A stretch of 36,899 nt of DNA from Lachnospiraceae bacterium. GTDB taxonomy: Bacteria; Bacillota; Clostridia; Lachnospirales; Lachnospiraceae. The notes beneath the pieces were generated by a model. That model searched no databases and had not been told where the DNA came from. It saw only the letters and a program-made list of their open reading frames with translations. Numbering within the stretch: position 1 is the stretch's first letter; the number at the start of each line of letters is the position of its first letter. This document shows, piece by piece, positions 1 through 8,421 of this stretch. Location of the stretch: NCBI GenBank assembly GCA_016288705.1, contig JAEELB010000217.1:1-36899 (forward strand), in the 5' to 3' direction. The translations under genes were made by a program, and so were the position numbers.

Positions 1-30
1 ACCCTGCATGAACTCATTGAAAACGACTGA
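1..30 (+). CDS. possible C-terminal end of an upstream gene (partial)
   Basis: Frame 1 reads TLHELIEND and stops at TGA (28-30). The promoter for the next gene overlaps this end. Only nine codons are visible, so neither the gene nor its function can be identified. It could also be a chance open frame. Confidence 0.3.
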   Translation, partial: TLHELIEND

Positions 31-45
31 AAATTATAGTATAGT
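17..45 (+). promoter_or_regulatory. sigma-A-type promoter of the first glycosyltransferase operon
   Basis: TTGAAA at 17-22 and TATAGT at 40-45 are separated by exactly 17 bases, each one mismatch from consensus. The predicted RNA start is near base 52. This rules out the GTG at 51 as a translated start and leaves a leader of about 80 bases before the GTG at 132. Confidence 0.5.
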
Positions 46-54
46 GAGGCGTGG

Positions 55-85
55 AGGCCGCGCTTCGGAACAGAGCCCGCGGCCT
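55..85 (+). promoter_or_regulatory. 5' leader hairpin
   Basis: AGGCCGCG (55-62) and CGCGGCCT (78-85) form a perfect 8-bp GC-rich stem with a 15-base loop at the very start of the predicted transcript. It could protect the 5' end or act in attenuation. No T-run follows directly, so it is not an obvious intrinsic terminator. Confidence 0.4.
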
Positions 86-131
86 GTCTCTTAACCGGAT
101 GACTTCTGACAGACTTACGGAGGGCTTATTT

Positions 132-1508
132 GTGAATTCAAACCTGGACAGCTTACCCCCCTTTTCGATAATAATACTGAACAGAAATTGCAGGCGTGAA
201 CTTGCCGAGTGCATACAGAGCATAAGAGATACGGTCAGCTCTTCCGACTATGAGATAATAGTGGTGGACAACGCCTCAAATGACGGTGCGAGGGAGTGGC
301 TCAGGGAACAGAGGGACGTCCGACTCATTGAGAACAGTGTAAATAAAAGCTTTTCAGAGGGGAATAATCAGGGGATCAGGGCTGCAGCCCCCGGAAACGA
401 CATCATGCTCCTGAATAATGACACCGTCCTGTTTCCGGGAGCCATAGACGCGCTGAGACGGGGACTCTACGCAAGGCCCAATACCGGCGCGGTCTCCTCC
501 CTCACTAATGCGGGAGGCGACCAGGTGGTGGACAGGGCCTTCAGGACGAAGGATGAGTACCTTAACTGGTGGCTCAGCGAGGGGGTGAACGAATGCAGGG
601 AATATCCCGATCCCTATGAGAACAGGATCTGGCTCATGGGCTTTGCCCTTATGATAAAGAGGACGGCCCTTGAAAAGGTGGGCCTTCTTGATGAGGATTA
701 TTATTACGGGTTTGAAGACGACGACATAGGTTACAGGCTCATAAAGGCGGGATACGAGCTGCTTTTGTGTCATGACAGCTTCATTTTCCATTACGGAAGC
801 CTGTCCATCGAGAAGGACGGAGCCGGAGCCAGCGCCAGGCTCTATGATGAGAACCGGGTGAAATTCCTGGCCAAATGGGATTTTGACATACCTTTATATT
901 CCGAAGTCAGGACCGATCTGGTGAGACTTATGGAGAGACCGGCTGCGGGAGTCTTTAGGGTGCTGGAAATAGGCTGCGGGTGCGGATCCACACTTGCCGC
1001 AGTCAGATACCGCTACAGGGACGCCGAACTCTACGGGGTGGAAAAGAACCGTGATGCCGCCTCCCTCGGGGGCCGCTTCGGGCGGATATCCTGCCTGGAT
1101 GCGGAAAAGGATGAATTCACCTACCAGGAGAGGTACTTCGACTGCCTGATCCTGGGGGATGTGCTGGAGGAAATGGAGAACCCGGAGGACTTTCTCAAAA
1201 AGATAGAAAAGTACCTGAAAAATGGGGCGCAGCTGGTGGTGAGCGTGAGGAACGCCATGTTCCTGCCCAGGGTGGCCGCTCTCATAAGAGGAGAGCTGAT
1301 GAGGACCACGGATAAATTCTTTGATTTCACCGGCATTGTCTCCCTTTTCCGGGCCGCCGGTTACGAGATAGGAGAGATCTTCGCTCAGCCCGGGGCAATA
1401 CCCCAGGCCTGTTCGGTATATCTTAAGAAACTTACCAGGCTGCCCGGCGCGGCGGACAGGGAGGAGTTCATGGCATACAGATATGTGTTTACCGCCTACA
1501 GGGCGTGA
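132..1508 (+). CDS. GT2 glycosyltransferase fused to a SAM methyltransferase
   Basis: The predicted product is 458 residues. The first ~260 residues are a GT2 domain of the rhamnosyltransferase-like kind: FSIIILNRN at the N-terminus, IIVVDNAS, an LLNNDT metal-binding motif near residue 100, and GFEDDDIGYR near 193. From about residue 275 a class I SAM-dependent methyltransferase follows, with the glycine-rich motif LEIGCGCGS and an acidic LYGVEKN strand. The enzyme probably transfers a sugar in the cytoplasm and methylates that glycan or a partner. I chose GTG 132 because GGAGGG (119-124) lies 7 bases upstream; GTG 51 and ATG 99 are in frame but lack a good ribosome site, and 51 lies at the predicted RNA start. 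Donor and acceptor are unknown. Confidence 0.85.
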   Translation: MNSNLDSLPPFSIIILNRNCRRELAECIQSIRDTVSSSDYEIIVVDNASNDGAREWLREQRDVRLIENSVNKSFSEGNNQGIRAAAPGNDIMLLNNDTVLFPGAIDALRRGLYARPNTGAVSSLTNAGGDQVVDRAFRTKDEYLNWWLSEGVNECREYPDPYENRIWLMGFALMIKRTALEKVGLLDEDYYYGFEDDDIGYRLIKAGYELLLCHDSFIFHYGSLSIEKDGAGASARLYDENRVKFLAKWDFDIPLYSEVRTDLVRLMERPAAGVFRVLEIGCGCGSTLAAVRYRYRDAELYGVEKNRDAASLGGRFGRISCLDAEKDEFTYQERYFDCLILGDVLEEMENPEDFLKKIEKYLKNGAQLVVSVRNAMFLPRVAALIRGELMRTTDKFFDFTGIVSLFRAAGYEIGEIFAQPGAIPQACSVYLKKLTRLPGAADREEFMAYRYVFTAYRA

Positions 1509-1554
1509 TGCCTGCGGCGGATCAAACTCCCTTGTTTAAGGATGATTTTGCCTT

Positions 1555-2748
1555 ATGAAACTTCTGGTCTACAGATATAATTCCATCTGCGAACCGTATA
1601 TGATCGAAGGCTTCAGGAAACTGGGCATTGAAACGGACGCCGTATCCCGGGAGATGACGGATAAGGATATGCTGCCGTCCCAGAGGGTCAGACTGGTGAC
1701 TGAAGCTCTGGAGCGCATAAAGCCGGACGCCGTTTTTTCGATAAATTTCTTCCCCTCGGTTGCGGAGGTGTGCAGGATCTACGGGATCCCGTATCTGGCT
1801 TACACCGTGGACTGTCCGGTGCTTGAACTCTTTTCGGATCAGACCGGATATGACACCTCTCATATATTCATGTTTGACGCTGCCCAGGCGTCTCTTGTGA
1901 AAAGCCTTGGCTGCAAAAACGCTTACCACCTGCCTCTGGCAGGAGATCCCTCCTTTGCAACCCTTCAGCCCCTTACGGGAAATAAGGCCCCGGGGAAGGG
2001 AGTCTCCTTTGTGGGCTCCCTCTACAATGAAAAGGATCCCTATGCCGTCATAAAGGATCGCCTGCCCGGAGAGGTGCAGGGGGAATGCGACGCCCTGACC
2101 ATTGCCCAGACCGGCCTCAGAGAGGCATTCTTTACGGAAAAGGTGTTGTCCGACGGAGCGGTCTCTTCGATACGTGAAGCTTCCCCTCAGCTGTTTGACG
2201 ACTATGGCGGCTCCTTCAAAGGAGCGGACCGGTTTATAACCGCCCATTGTTTCCTGGGTTTCCACATGGCGGCAAAGGAGAGGCCTGAACTGATAAACTT
2301 TTTGTCCGGATATTTTGAAACCGATATCTATACGAATTCGGACACCTCGGTGCTTCAGAGGAATGGTAATCTCAGGATACACTCAGGGGTGAAGACCCTT
2401 ACCGAGATGCCTTCTGTTTTCAGAGACAGTCCCATAAACCTGAACCTGACAATGCTGCCCATTCAGACCGGACTTCCCCAGAGGATATTCGACATAGCGG
2501 CGTCCGGAGGCTTCATCATGACAGACAGAAGAGAGGAAATGGAGACCTGTTTTGAACCGGGGGCGGAGGCTGAGTGCTTCTCCTCCGCGGAAGAACTTCT
2601 GGACAAGTGTTCTTATTACCTTTCCCATGACGATGAAAGGAAAAGGATCGCGAAAGCGGGCTTTGAAAGGCTTAAGAAGGAACACACCTGGGAACACAGG
2701 GCTTCCCGGATCATCATGACTGTCTGGGGAAAGCGGGGTTCGTTATGA
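1555..2748 (+). CDS. CgeB-like glycosyltransferase with DUF3880-type N-terminus (paralog 1)
   Basis: The product has 397 residues. The N-terminal half (KPDAVFSINFFPSVAEVC, then IPYLAYTVDCP) matches the DUF3880/CgeB pattern. The C-terminal half has the GT4-like end of CgeB proteins: INLNLTMLPIQTGLPQRIFDIAASGGF, then a closing segment (DKCSYYLSHDDERKRIAKAG) and HTWEHR. No signal peptide or membrane segment is seen, so it should be cytosolic. CgeB was named for spore-coat maturation, but relatives are common beside flagellar and capsule genes. It is the most diverged of three paralogs here and overlaps the next gene by ATGA. The sugar is unknown. Confidence 0.8.
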   Translation: MKLLVYRYNSICEPYMIEGFRKLGIETDAVSREMTDKDMLPSQRVRLVTEALERIKPDAVFSINFFPSVAEVCRIYGIPYLAYTVDCPVLELFSDQTGYDTSHIFMFDAAQASLVKSLGCKNAYHLPLAGDPSFATLQPLTGNKAPGKGVSFVGSLYNEKDPYAVIKDRLPGEVQGECDALTIAQTGLREAFFTEKVLSDGAVSSIREASPQLFDDYGGSFKGADRFITAHCFLGFHMAAKERPELINFLSGYFETDIYTNSDTSVLQRNGNLRIHSGVKTLTEMPSVFRDSPINLNLTMLPIQTGLPQRIFDIAASGGFIMTDRREEMETCFEPGAEAECFSSAEELLDKCSYYLSHDDERKRIAKAGFERLKKEHTWEHRASRIIMTVWGKRGSL

Positions 2749-3896
2749 AGATCCTTATGGCGGACTGGAACAGCTTCGGAAGAGAGGACATGCAGGAGGC
2801 TTTGATCGCCTGCGGCCACAGGTGTGAAACTTTTCCTTTTGACAAAAATTCCGACCGCAGCGATCCAAAGACCGCGGAGAGCGTGAAGGCTCAGATAAGG
2901 AAGCACACCCCCGACAGAGTGTTCTCCTTCAATTATTTCCCGCAGATCGCCGTTGCCTGCAGGGACGAGGGCGTTCCCTACGTGTCCTGGATCTATGACA
3001 GTCCTTACGTTCAGGCTTATTCCTACACCATTGCGTTTCCCACAAACACCATATATCTGTTTGACCGGGAGTGGGTGCTCGAGTTCAACAGGAACAGGAT
3101 CACGAACGTCCGGTATCTGCCCATGGCTTCAGCACCGGGAAGGATCGAAAAGCTGATATCAAAGGCTGCCGGGGCAGCAGGGAGGGATGCGGACATCTGT
3201 TTCATCGGATCTCTGTACAGGGGAAGCCACGATTTCTGGTCCAGGATGGAGCCGAAACTCGATCCCTACACAAGGGGATATCTGGAGGCCCTTATCAGGG
3301 CTCAGTCGGATATCTACGGAGCGAACTTCATCGAGTCTTCCCTGAATGAAAGGGCGATCTCCGGGATGAAAGCGGCCCTCCCCATGGACACATTTTCCGA
3401 CGGGGTGGAGTCCATTGAATATCTCTACGGACAGTACGTGATAGACCGGGAGATAACGGCGAGAGAGAGGACAGATCTTTTGAGCGCCCTGGCTGATAAA
3501 TATCCCCTGACGGTATACACGGGATCCGAATGCGTTATCCCGGGCGCCCTCATGAAAAAGCCCATAGATCATCTTGAGGAAAGCCCTTTGGTCATGAACC
3601 GTTCGAAGATCAACCTGAACATTTCCCTCAGATCCATCAAGTCCGGCATGCCTCTCAGGATATTTGAGATCATGGGCTCGGGAGGTTTCCTCATGACCAA
3701 TTATCAGGCGGATCTCATGGACTGCTTCATCCCCGGGGAGGATCTTGTCTATTACGAGGACAGGGACGATCTCATTGATAAATGCGGGTACTACCTGGAG
3801 CACGAAGACGAGAGGCGTGAGATAGCGGAAAACGGCCTCAGGAAGATAAAGGAAGCCCATACCTTTGAGCACAGGGTCAGGGAGATGTTCGGATGA
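2745..3896 (+). CDS. CgeB-like glycosyltransferase (paralog 2)
   Basis: The product has 383 residues with the same architecture as its neighbour: an N-terminal CgeB-type domain (RVFSFNYFPQIAVACRDEG, VPYVSWIYDSP) and a C-terminal glycosyltransferase domain (SKINLNISLRSIKSGMPLR, then CGYYLEHEDERREIAENG). It starts in a 4-base ATGA overlap with the preceding stop and ends in another ATGA overlap with the next gene, so translation of the three is likely coupled. It is much closer to paralog 3 (5079) than to paralog 1. It is predicted to be cytosolic and retaining-type by family fold; no substrate can be read from the sequence. Confidence 0.8.
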   Translation: MKILMADWNSFGREDMQEALIACGHRCETFPFDKNSDRSDPKTAESVKAQIRKHTPDRVFSFNYFPQIAVACRDEGVPYVSWIYDSPYVQAYSYTIAFPTNTIYLFDREWVLEFNRNRITNVRYLPMASAPGRIEKLISKAAGAAGRDADICFIGSLYRGSHDFWSRMEPKLDPYTRGYLEALIRAQSDIYGANFIESSLNERAISGMKAALPMDTFSDGVESIEYLYGQYVIDREITARERTDLLSALADKYPLTVYTGSECVIPGALMKKPIDHLEESPLVMNRSKINLNISLRSIKSGMPLRIFEIMGSGGFLMTNYQADLMDCFIPGEDLVYYEDRDDLIDKCGYYLEHEDERREIAENGLRKIKEAHTFEHRVREMFG

Positions 3897-5005
3897 ATAC
3901 CATCGCAAAGGAAGTACCCGTATCCATAGTCGCCATAGCGAAAAATGAGAGAGATAACATAGAACGCTTCATTTCCTCTGTGAGAGAGGCGTTTAAGGGG
4001 CATCCGGCTGAACTTGTGATGGTCGATACCGGTTCCGGCGACGGGACGAGGGAGATCATAAAAGAAAAGGCCGATGTGGCGGGGGACTATGCCTGGTGCT
4101 CGGATTTTTCCGAAGCCAGGAACCATTCACTCTCTCTTGCCCGTAACGACTGGGTTTTGGTGCTGGATCTGGACGAGTTCGTGACGGAGGTTGACTGGGA
4201 CGGTCTGCAAAGCTTTGCCCATAGATCGCCCAAAACCGTGGGAAGGCTCAGGAGAAGGAACAAAACTCTGGATGAGAACGGGACTCCTTCGGTCTACACA
4301 GACGGAGTGGAGCGATTTTTCAATAAAAACCTGTATCATTACACCGGTCCGATACACGAACAGGTACGGCCTCTTGAAACGTCCGGGGTCGAAATGACCT
4401 GGGGAGTCATCCCCGTGACCGTGGAGCATGTGGGATACGCCCAGAGCCGCGAAAAACTCAGGGAAAAGGCCGAACGGGACCTTTCCCTGCTGCTGAAGGA
4501 GCTCGAAAGGGATCCCCATGATCCCTATATCTGCTTTCAGGCGGGCCAGAGCGAGAGCGCCCTCGGTCATAAGGAGGAGGCTGTTCAGTTTTATGAGAGA
4601 GCCATAAACGAGAACCCCGACCCCAGACTGGAGTACGTCCGGATGCTGATGATATCCTACGGATACACTCTTACGGATCTGGGAAGGAATGAGGAGGCCC
4701 TTGGCCTGGCCGGGCTGTATGACGATCTCGGAGAGAACGCCGACTACGTGTGCCTGATGGGGCTGATCTATCTGAGAAACGGCATGCTCGCCGATGCGGT
4801 CCGGGAATATGAAAAGGCTTGCGGCATGGGTGACGGGTTCTCCGAGGGGGCGAATACCTACATACCGAGATACAATCTGGGAGTGATAAAAGAGATGTCC
4901 GGAGACCTGAAGGCGGCGGAGGAGCTTTATCTTGCCTGCGGCGATTACGGCCCTGCGGTAAAGAGGCTCGGAATCATACGGTCAGGGGATGACCGCCGGT
5001 CTTGA
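3893..5005 (+). CDS. GT2 glycosyltransferase with C-terminal TPR repeats
   Basis: The product has 370 residues. Residues 1-190 are a GT2 domain of the SunS-like type: VSIVAIAKNERDNI, ELVMVDTGSGDGTREI, FSEARNHSLSLARNDWVLVLDLDEF. The DLDE acts as the DXD-like metal site. From about residue 195 helical tetratricopeptide-like repeats follow (PYICFQAGQSESALGHKEEAVQFYERA and later repeats). TPRs usually hold a protein partner, so this enzyme may glycosylate a polypeptide such as flagellin; that part is inference. It is the third gene of an ATGA-overlapped chain. Confidence 0.82.
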   Translation: MNTIAKEVPVSIVAIAKNERDNIERFISSVREAFKGHPAELVMVDTGSGDGTREIIKEKADVAGDYAWCSDFSEARNHSLSLARNDWVLVLDLDEFVTEVDWDGLQSFAHRSPKTVGRLRRRNKTLDENGTPSVYTDGVERFFNKNLYHYTGPIHEQVRPLETSGVEMTWGVIPVTVEHVGYAQSREKLREKAERDLSLLLKELERDPHDPYICFQAGQSESALGHKEEAVQFYERAINENPDPRLEYVRMLMISYGYTLTDLGRNEEALGLAGLYDDLGENADYVCLMGLIYLRNGMLADAVREYEKACGMGDGFSEGANTYIPRYNLGVIKEMSGDLKAAEELYLACGDYGPAVKRLGIIRSGDDRRS

Positions 5006-5078
5006 AGAAGAACGGGGTTTGGGATAAGATGTGACAGACAGGCGGTTTCAGACGTTATCATCATCTTAAGGTAAGAGA

Positions 5079-6251
5079 ATGAAGATATTAAAGCTTTCAT
5101 GGCCGTCCTACGGCGACAAGAGCATAGAGCGGGCCTTCGGAAGGTCCGGGATAAACTGTGTCAGCGTTCCTTACGCCTACGAAGGAGATGAGAGGGATTG
5201 GGACCGGAGCCTGGAGTCAGTCAGGGATGCCGTGAGGCAGCACGGTCCCGACGCCGTGTTCATGTTCAATTTCAGCAGGCCGGTTGCCGTTGTCTGCAGA
5301 GATGAGGGCATCCCGTATCTCTCATGGGTTTATGACAGCCCCATATACAGGCTCAGGAGCGAGGAGATGACTTTTGAGACCAACCGCATCATGCTCTTCG
5401 ACAGCTGGGAGGTTCAGGAATTCCGGAAGATGGGGCTTAATAACATATTCTGGCTGCCGCTGGCTTCCGATCCCGCCGCAGCCCAGTCCGTCATCAAAAA
5501 TTATAAAGGGAGAAGCACCGATCACAAAAGCGAGATATCGTTTGTGGGCCGTTTCTACGGGGTCAGGAAAGAAGGGGAACGCTGGTATAAGAATATCAAA
5601 GATCTGCTGCCTCCCTTCTGGCACGGCTACCTGGAAGGCATTATGGACTGTCAGCACAGGATCTACGGGGACAATATCATCCAGAGATGCATGAATCCGG
5701 ACATATCAGGGGTCCTGGTGTCGATCCTCGGCGACAACCCGGACGGAAAATACGATACCAATGAAAACAGGTTTGCAAATCTCCTGATAAATATGGAACT
5801 GTCCTCCAGGGAAAGGCTTGATTACATATGCGCCGTGGCGAGGAATTATCCTCTTGCGCTGTATACCACAGACGATCATCCCGATATACCGGGAGCGGAG
5901 TTCAGAGGAACGGTGCATCCGGATAAGCTTGCTCCCGTTGTTGAGAACAGGTCCAGGATAAATCTGAACATTTCCCTCAGGTCCATAAAGAACGGCGTGC
6001 CCCTTAGGATCTTTGACATTCTGGCTGCGGGAGGCTTCATGCTGTCAAACTATCAGTCCGACATAGACACCCTCTTCAATATCGGCCGGGATCTGGTCAC
6101 CTTTGACAGTGAGGAGGATCTGCTGAAGAAATGCGGATATTACCTGGAGCATGAGGATGAGAGGAGAGAGATCGCGGAAAACGGTTTCAAAGCGGTCAGG
6201 GAGAATCATACCTATGAGCACAGAGTGGCGGAGATGGTGACATTCCTGTGA
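5079..6251 (+). CDS. CgeB-like glycosyltransferase (paralog 3)
   Basis: The product has 390 residues and is strongly similar to the 2745 gene. Shared blocks are the YDSP motif of the N-terminal half, the block around RSRINLNISLRSIKNGVPLR, and CGYYLEHEDERREIAENG near the C-terminus. This points to a gene duplication within the operon. It follows a 73-base gap and has a modest AAGG ribosome site before ATG 5079. Its stop overlaps the next start as GTGA. It is cytosolic by absence of membrane segments. Three related enzymes may add successive or alternative sugars to one glycan. Confidence 0.8.
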   Translation: MKILKLSWPSYGDKSIERAFGRSGINCVSVPYAYEGDERDWDRSLESVRDAVRQHGPDAVFMFNFSRPVAVVCRDEGIPYLSWVYDSPIYRLRSEEMTFETNRIMLFDSWEVQEFRKMGLNNIFWLPLASDPAAAQSVIKNYKGRSTDHKSEISFVGRFYGVRKEGERWYKNIKDLLPPFWHGYLEGIMDCQHRIYGDNIIQRCMNPDISGVLVSILGDNPDGKYDTNENRFANLLINMELSSRERLDYICAVARNYPLALYTTDDHPDIPGAEFRGTVHPDKLAPVVENRSRINLNISLRSIKNGVPLRIFDILAAGGFMLSNYQSDIDTLFNIGRDLVTFDSEEDLLKKCGYYLEHEDERREIAENGFKAVRENHTYEHRVAEMVTFL

Positions 6252-8272
6252 AGGATGCGCGGACAGAAAACACATACAGGTTCAGCATCATAGCTGCAGG
6301 GCTTACCGTGTTCTACTTTGCCTGCAGGATGATGGAAGCCCTGTTTTCCATGGGAGCTTATTCCGCGAACCCTGACAGCGAAGCTCTGGGTAACAGGGTG
6401 GCTTCCGCAGTGGCGGCCCTGTCTGCCCATGAAGTCCTCATCTGCCTGCTGTCTGCGGTCATTTCCGCAGCCGTCGGGATCATTGTCTGCAGATCCGTGA
6501 AAAAAGCAGGAGTTTCTCCTTACCGGATCCTGATGGTGACCGAAGCCTTGTTTTACGGGGTTATTTTCGTGTCCTACGGAGAGCTGCCCAACGATTACAC
6601 GGATTTCGGGTTCAGCGGGCTCAACCTGTCCTTTTTAAACAGGGCCTATCTCTTTGTGTTCGGGCTTCTGGCCTGCTTTTGCGTAAGATACCTGAAGGAC
6701 AGGAGTGAGACTTTTGAAAAGGCCTTCAGTGCCCGCGGCTTCAGGGCGTTATGGGTCCTATTTTCCCTCTGGATCTCATTTTCCCTTGTGGGGAAACCGC
6801 TTTTCATGCCCTTCGGCAGGACGCCATGGAAGGTCACTCCTCTGACCGTGACTGTGTTTGTCATGTTTTATATCTGGATACAGCCCCTTCTGGCAGCTCT
6901 GTTCACGATCCTTGCGGATCGCTCCGACGGGGGAAAAGGGGAAAAGGTTCATCCCGCAAAGGCCGGGATACGAACGGGACTCGTGTTTTTCGGGATCTTC
7001 GTATGCGTCTGGCTTCTGTATCTCATAGCCTGCAATCCCGGGAATATATCGCTGGATGCGGCCATAGCCTGGCAGGAGATAGTCGGGGATAAGAAGATCT
7101 CATCCCTCTTTCCGCCGCTTATCAAGATATTTTACAGGATCCTTTGCACGGTCATACCCTCTGTTTATGTCATCGGTGTAACCCAGATACTCCTCATGTC
7201 CCTTGCGGCCGCCGCATTTGTGATGTTTCTGTACAGGCAGGGCTTTGATAAAAAAAGGCTTATGGCGGGATCCGCGATCTTTGCCGTCTTTCCCTCAAAC
7301 GGCATATTCGTGGTCACCTTCACTTCGAATTTCTATTACATGCTGTGCATGTGCGTGCTCACTCTCTGTATCCTGGAATACTTTACGGAGGGGAAAACGG
7401 CTCTCAGGCGTGCGTCATTCTGCATCGCCCTGGGGCTCTCCGTTTACGGTCTTTATTTCATGAGAAATGAAGGACGCTACATCTCTCTTCTGACGGGACT
7501 CCTGCTTTTGATCGCTGCCCTGAAAATGAAGGAGCCGCGGATAATGATCACTGCAGCCGGGGCGGCAGCCGGCGTACTGGCCACGGCCTTTCTGCTGTTC
7601 CCTGCCTTCGGCACGGGGAACGGAGAGATACAGTCCTTTGATTACTGGAGGAACATCCTGTGGTCCGCCGCCTATTACGGAGGAGAGCTTCCCGAAAGGG
7701 CGGAAAGTTATAACGGCTCCTTCGAAAAGTTTACCGAGGGGGATTTCAATTACAACGGATGTCCGCCGGAGAAGCCGGAACGCATGACCCGTGAGGAAAG
7801 AATGGAGGCCGTGTCTTATGTGGTGAGAAACGACTTCCCGGAGGTGCTGAGAGACCGGCTCAACAAATCCGATGTGGTATGGGATGTGACCGAAGCCGTG
7901 TCCGCCCACAATGTGAGGGAGATCACCATGGTGGTGCCCGGCACCTACGGTTTTGAGAGAAAAGATAACGCGCTCACGGCTCTTCTTGTCAAGTGCCTTT
8001 ACCCCGTGACCATAGCCATTGCCCCTCTTGACTGCCTGTGCTACAGGTCGGGCATATGGATCGACCTGGCCTTGATGCTGATCCTGGTCTTCGCCGCCGG
8101 GGGCAGGAAGAGATATATCCTGTCTCTTTTGCCTGTCCTCGTCCACTCTATGGTCTTTATGGCGGGACTCATGTGGCAGTGCTCCCGGCATGTCTACGTC
8201 ACCGGCCTCTGCGTGCTCATGGTCCTGATCTCCCTCCCTCTGTGCGTGGATCCTGCCCGCAGAGACCCTTAA
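6248..8272 (+). CDS. multi-pass membrane protein, DUF6020-like, possible GT-C glycosyltransferase
   Basis: The product has 674 residues and roughly 12-14 hydrophobic segments. The block NPGNISLDAAIAWQEIVGDK followed by FPPLIKIFYRILC resembles the DUF6020 family, in which an acidic residue in the first outer loop and a downstream proline-containing loop recall GT-C enzymes that use polyprenyl-phosphate sugars. A hydrophilic stretch at about residues 470-590 probably lies outside the membrane before the final helices. Translation starts at a GTG overlapping the preceding TGA (GTGA). A role in glycan assembly outside the membrane fits the neighbours but is not proven by a catalytic motif I can see. 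Confidence 0.65.
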   Translation: MKDARTENTYRFSIIAAGLTVFYFACRMMEALFSMGAYSANPDSEALGNRVASAVAALSAHEVLICLLSAVISAAVGIIVCRSVKKAGVSPYRILMVTEALFYGVIFVSYGELPNDYTDFGFSGLNLSFLNRAYLFVFGLLACFCVRYLKDRSETFEKAFSARGFRALWVLFSLWISFSLVGKPLFMPFGRTPWKVTPLTVTVFVMFYIWIQPLLAALFTILADRSDGGKGEKVHPAKAGIRTGLVFFGIFVCVWLLYLIACNPGNISLDAAIAWQEIVGDKKISSLFPPLIKIFYRILCTVIPSVYVIGVTQILLMSLAAAAFVMFLYRQGFDKKRLMAGSAIFAVFPSNGIFVVTFTSNFYYMLCMCVLTLCILEYFTEGKTALRRASFCIALGLSVYGLYFMRNEGRYISLLTGLLLLIAALKMKEPRIMITAAGAAAGVLATAFLLFPAFGTGNGEIQSFDYWRNILWSAAYYGGELPERAESYNGSFEKFTEGDFNYNGCPPEKPERMTREERMEAVSYVVRNDFPEVLRDRLNKSDVVWDVTEAVSAHNVREITMVVPGTYGFERKDNALTALLVKCLYPVTIAIAPLDCLCYRSGIWIDLALMLILVFAAGGRKRYILSLLPVLVHSMVFMAGLMWQCSRHVYVTGLCVLMVLISLPLCVDPARRDP

Positions 8273-8421
8273 ACCTTCCCGTGCGTCAATGCCGGCCCGC
8301 TTCCCTGTCCACGGGGCGCCGTGATGACGGCCTCCTGCAGCAACCCGGGCCTGCCGCCTGTGCCTTGCCCCATCTGTGCCATGATGATATACTTGACTGA
8401 AAGAAAAAGGGGGCTTTTGCG
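8273..8421 (+). promoter_or_regulatory. intergenic gap with sigma-A-type promoter for the second operon
   Basis: TTGCCC (8365-8370) and TATACT (8388-8393) are 17 bases apart, putting the RNA start near 8400. A strong GGGGG ribosome site begins near 8409, ahead of ATG 8422. The rest of the gap is GC-rich with no gene. This gap separates two long runs of otherwise tightly packed genes. Confidence 0.5.

Noticed and set aside
51..131. GTG 51 or ATG 99 as start of the first gene
   Set aside because: GTG 51 is at the predicted RNA start and ATG 99 has no ribosome site; GTG 132 has GGAGGG at ideal spacing.
1522..2382. 286-codon minus-strand frame
   Set aside because: Fully antisense to the first CgeB-like gene and without a domain or credible ribosome site.
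3159..3908. 249-codon minus-strand frame
   Set aside because: Antisense shadow of the second CgeB-like gene.
7415..8191. 258-codon minus-strand frame
   Set aside because: Antisense to the DUF6020-like membrane gene; composition is basic and histidine-rich as expected from the complement of hydrophobic codons.
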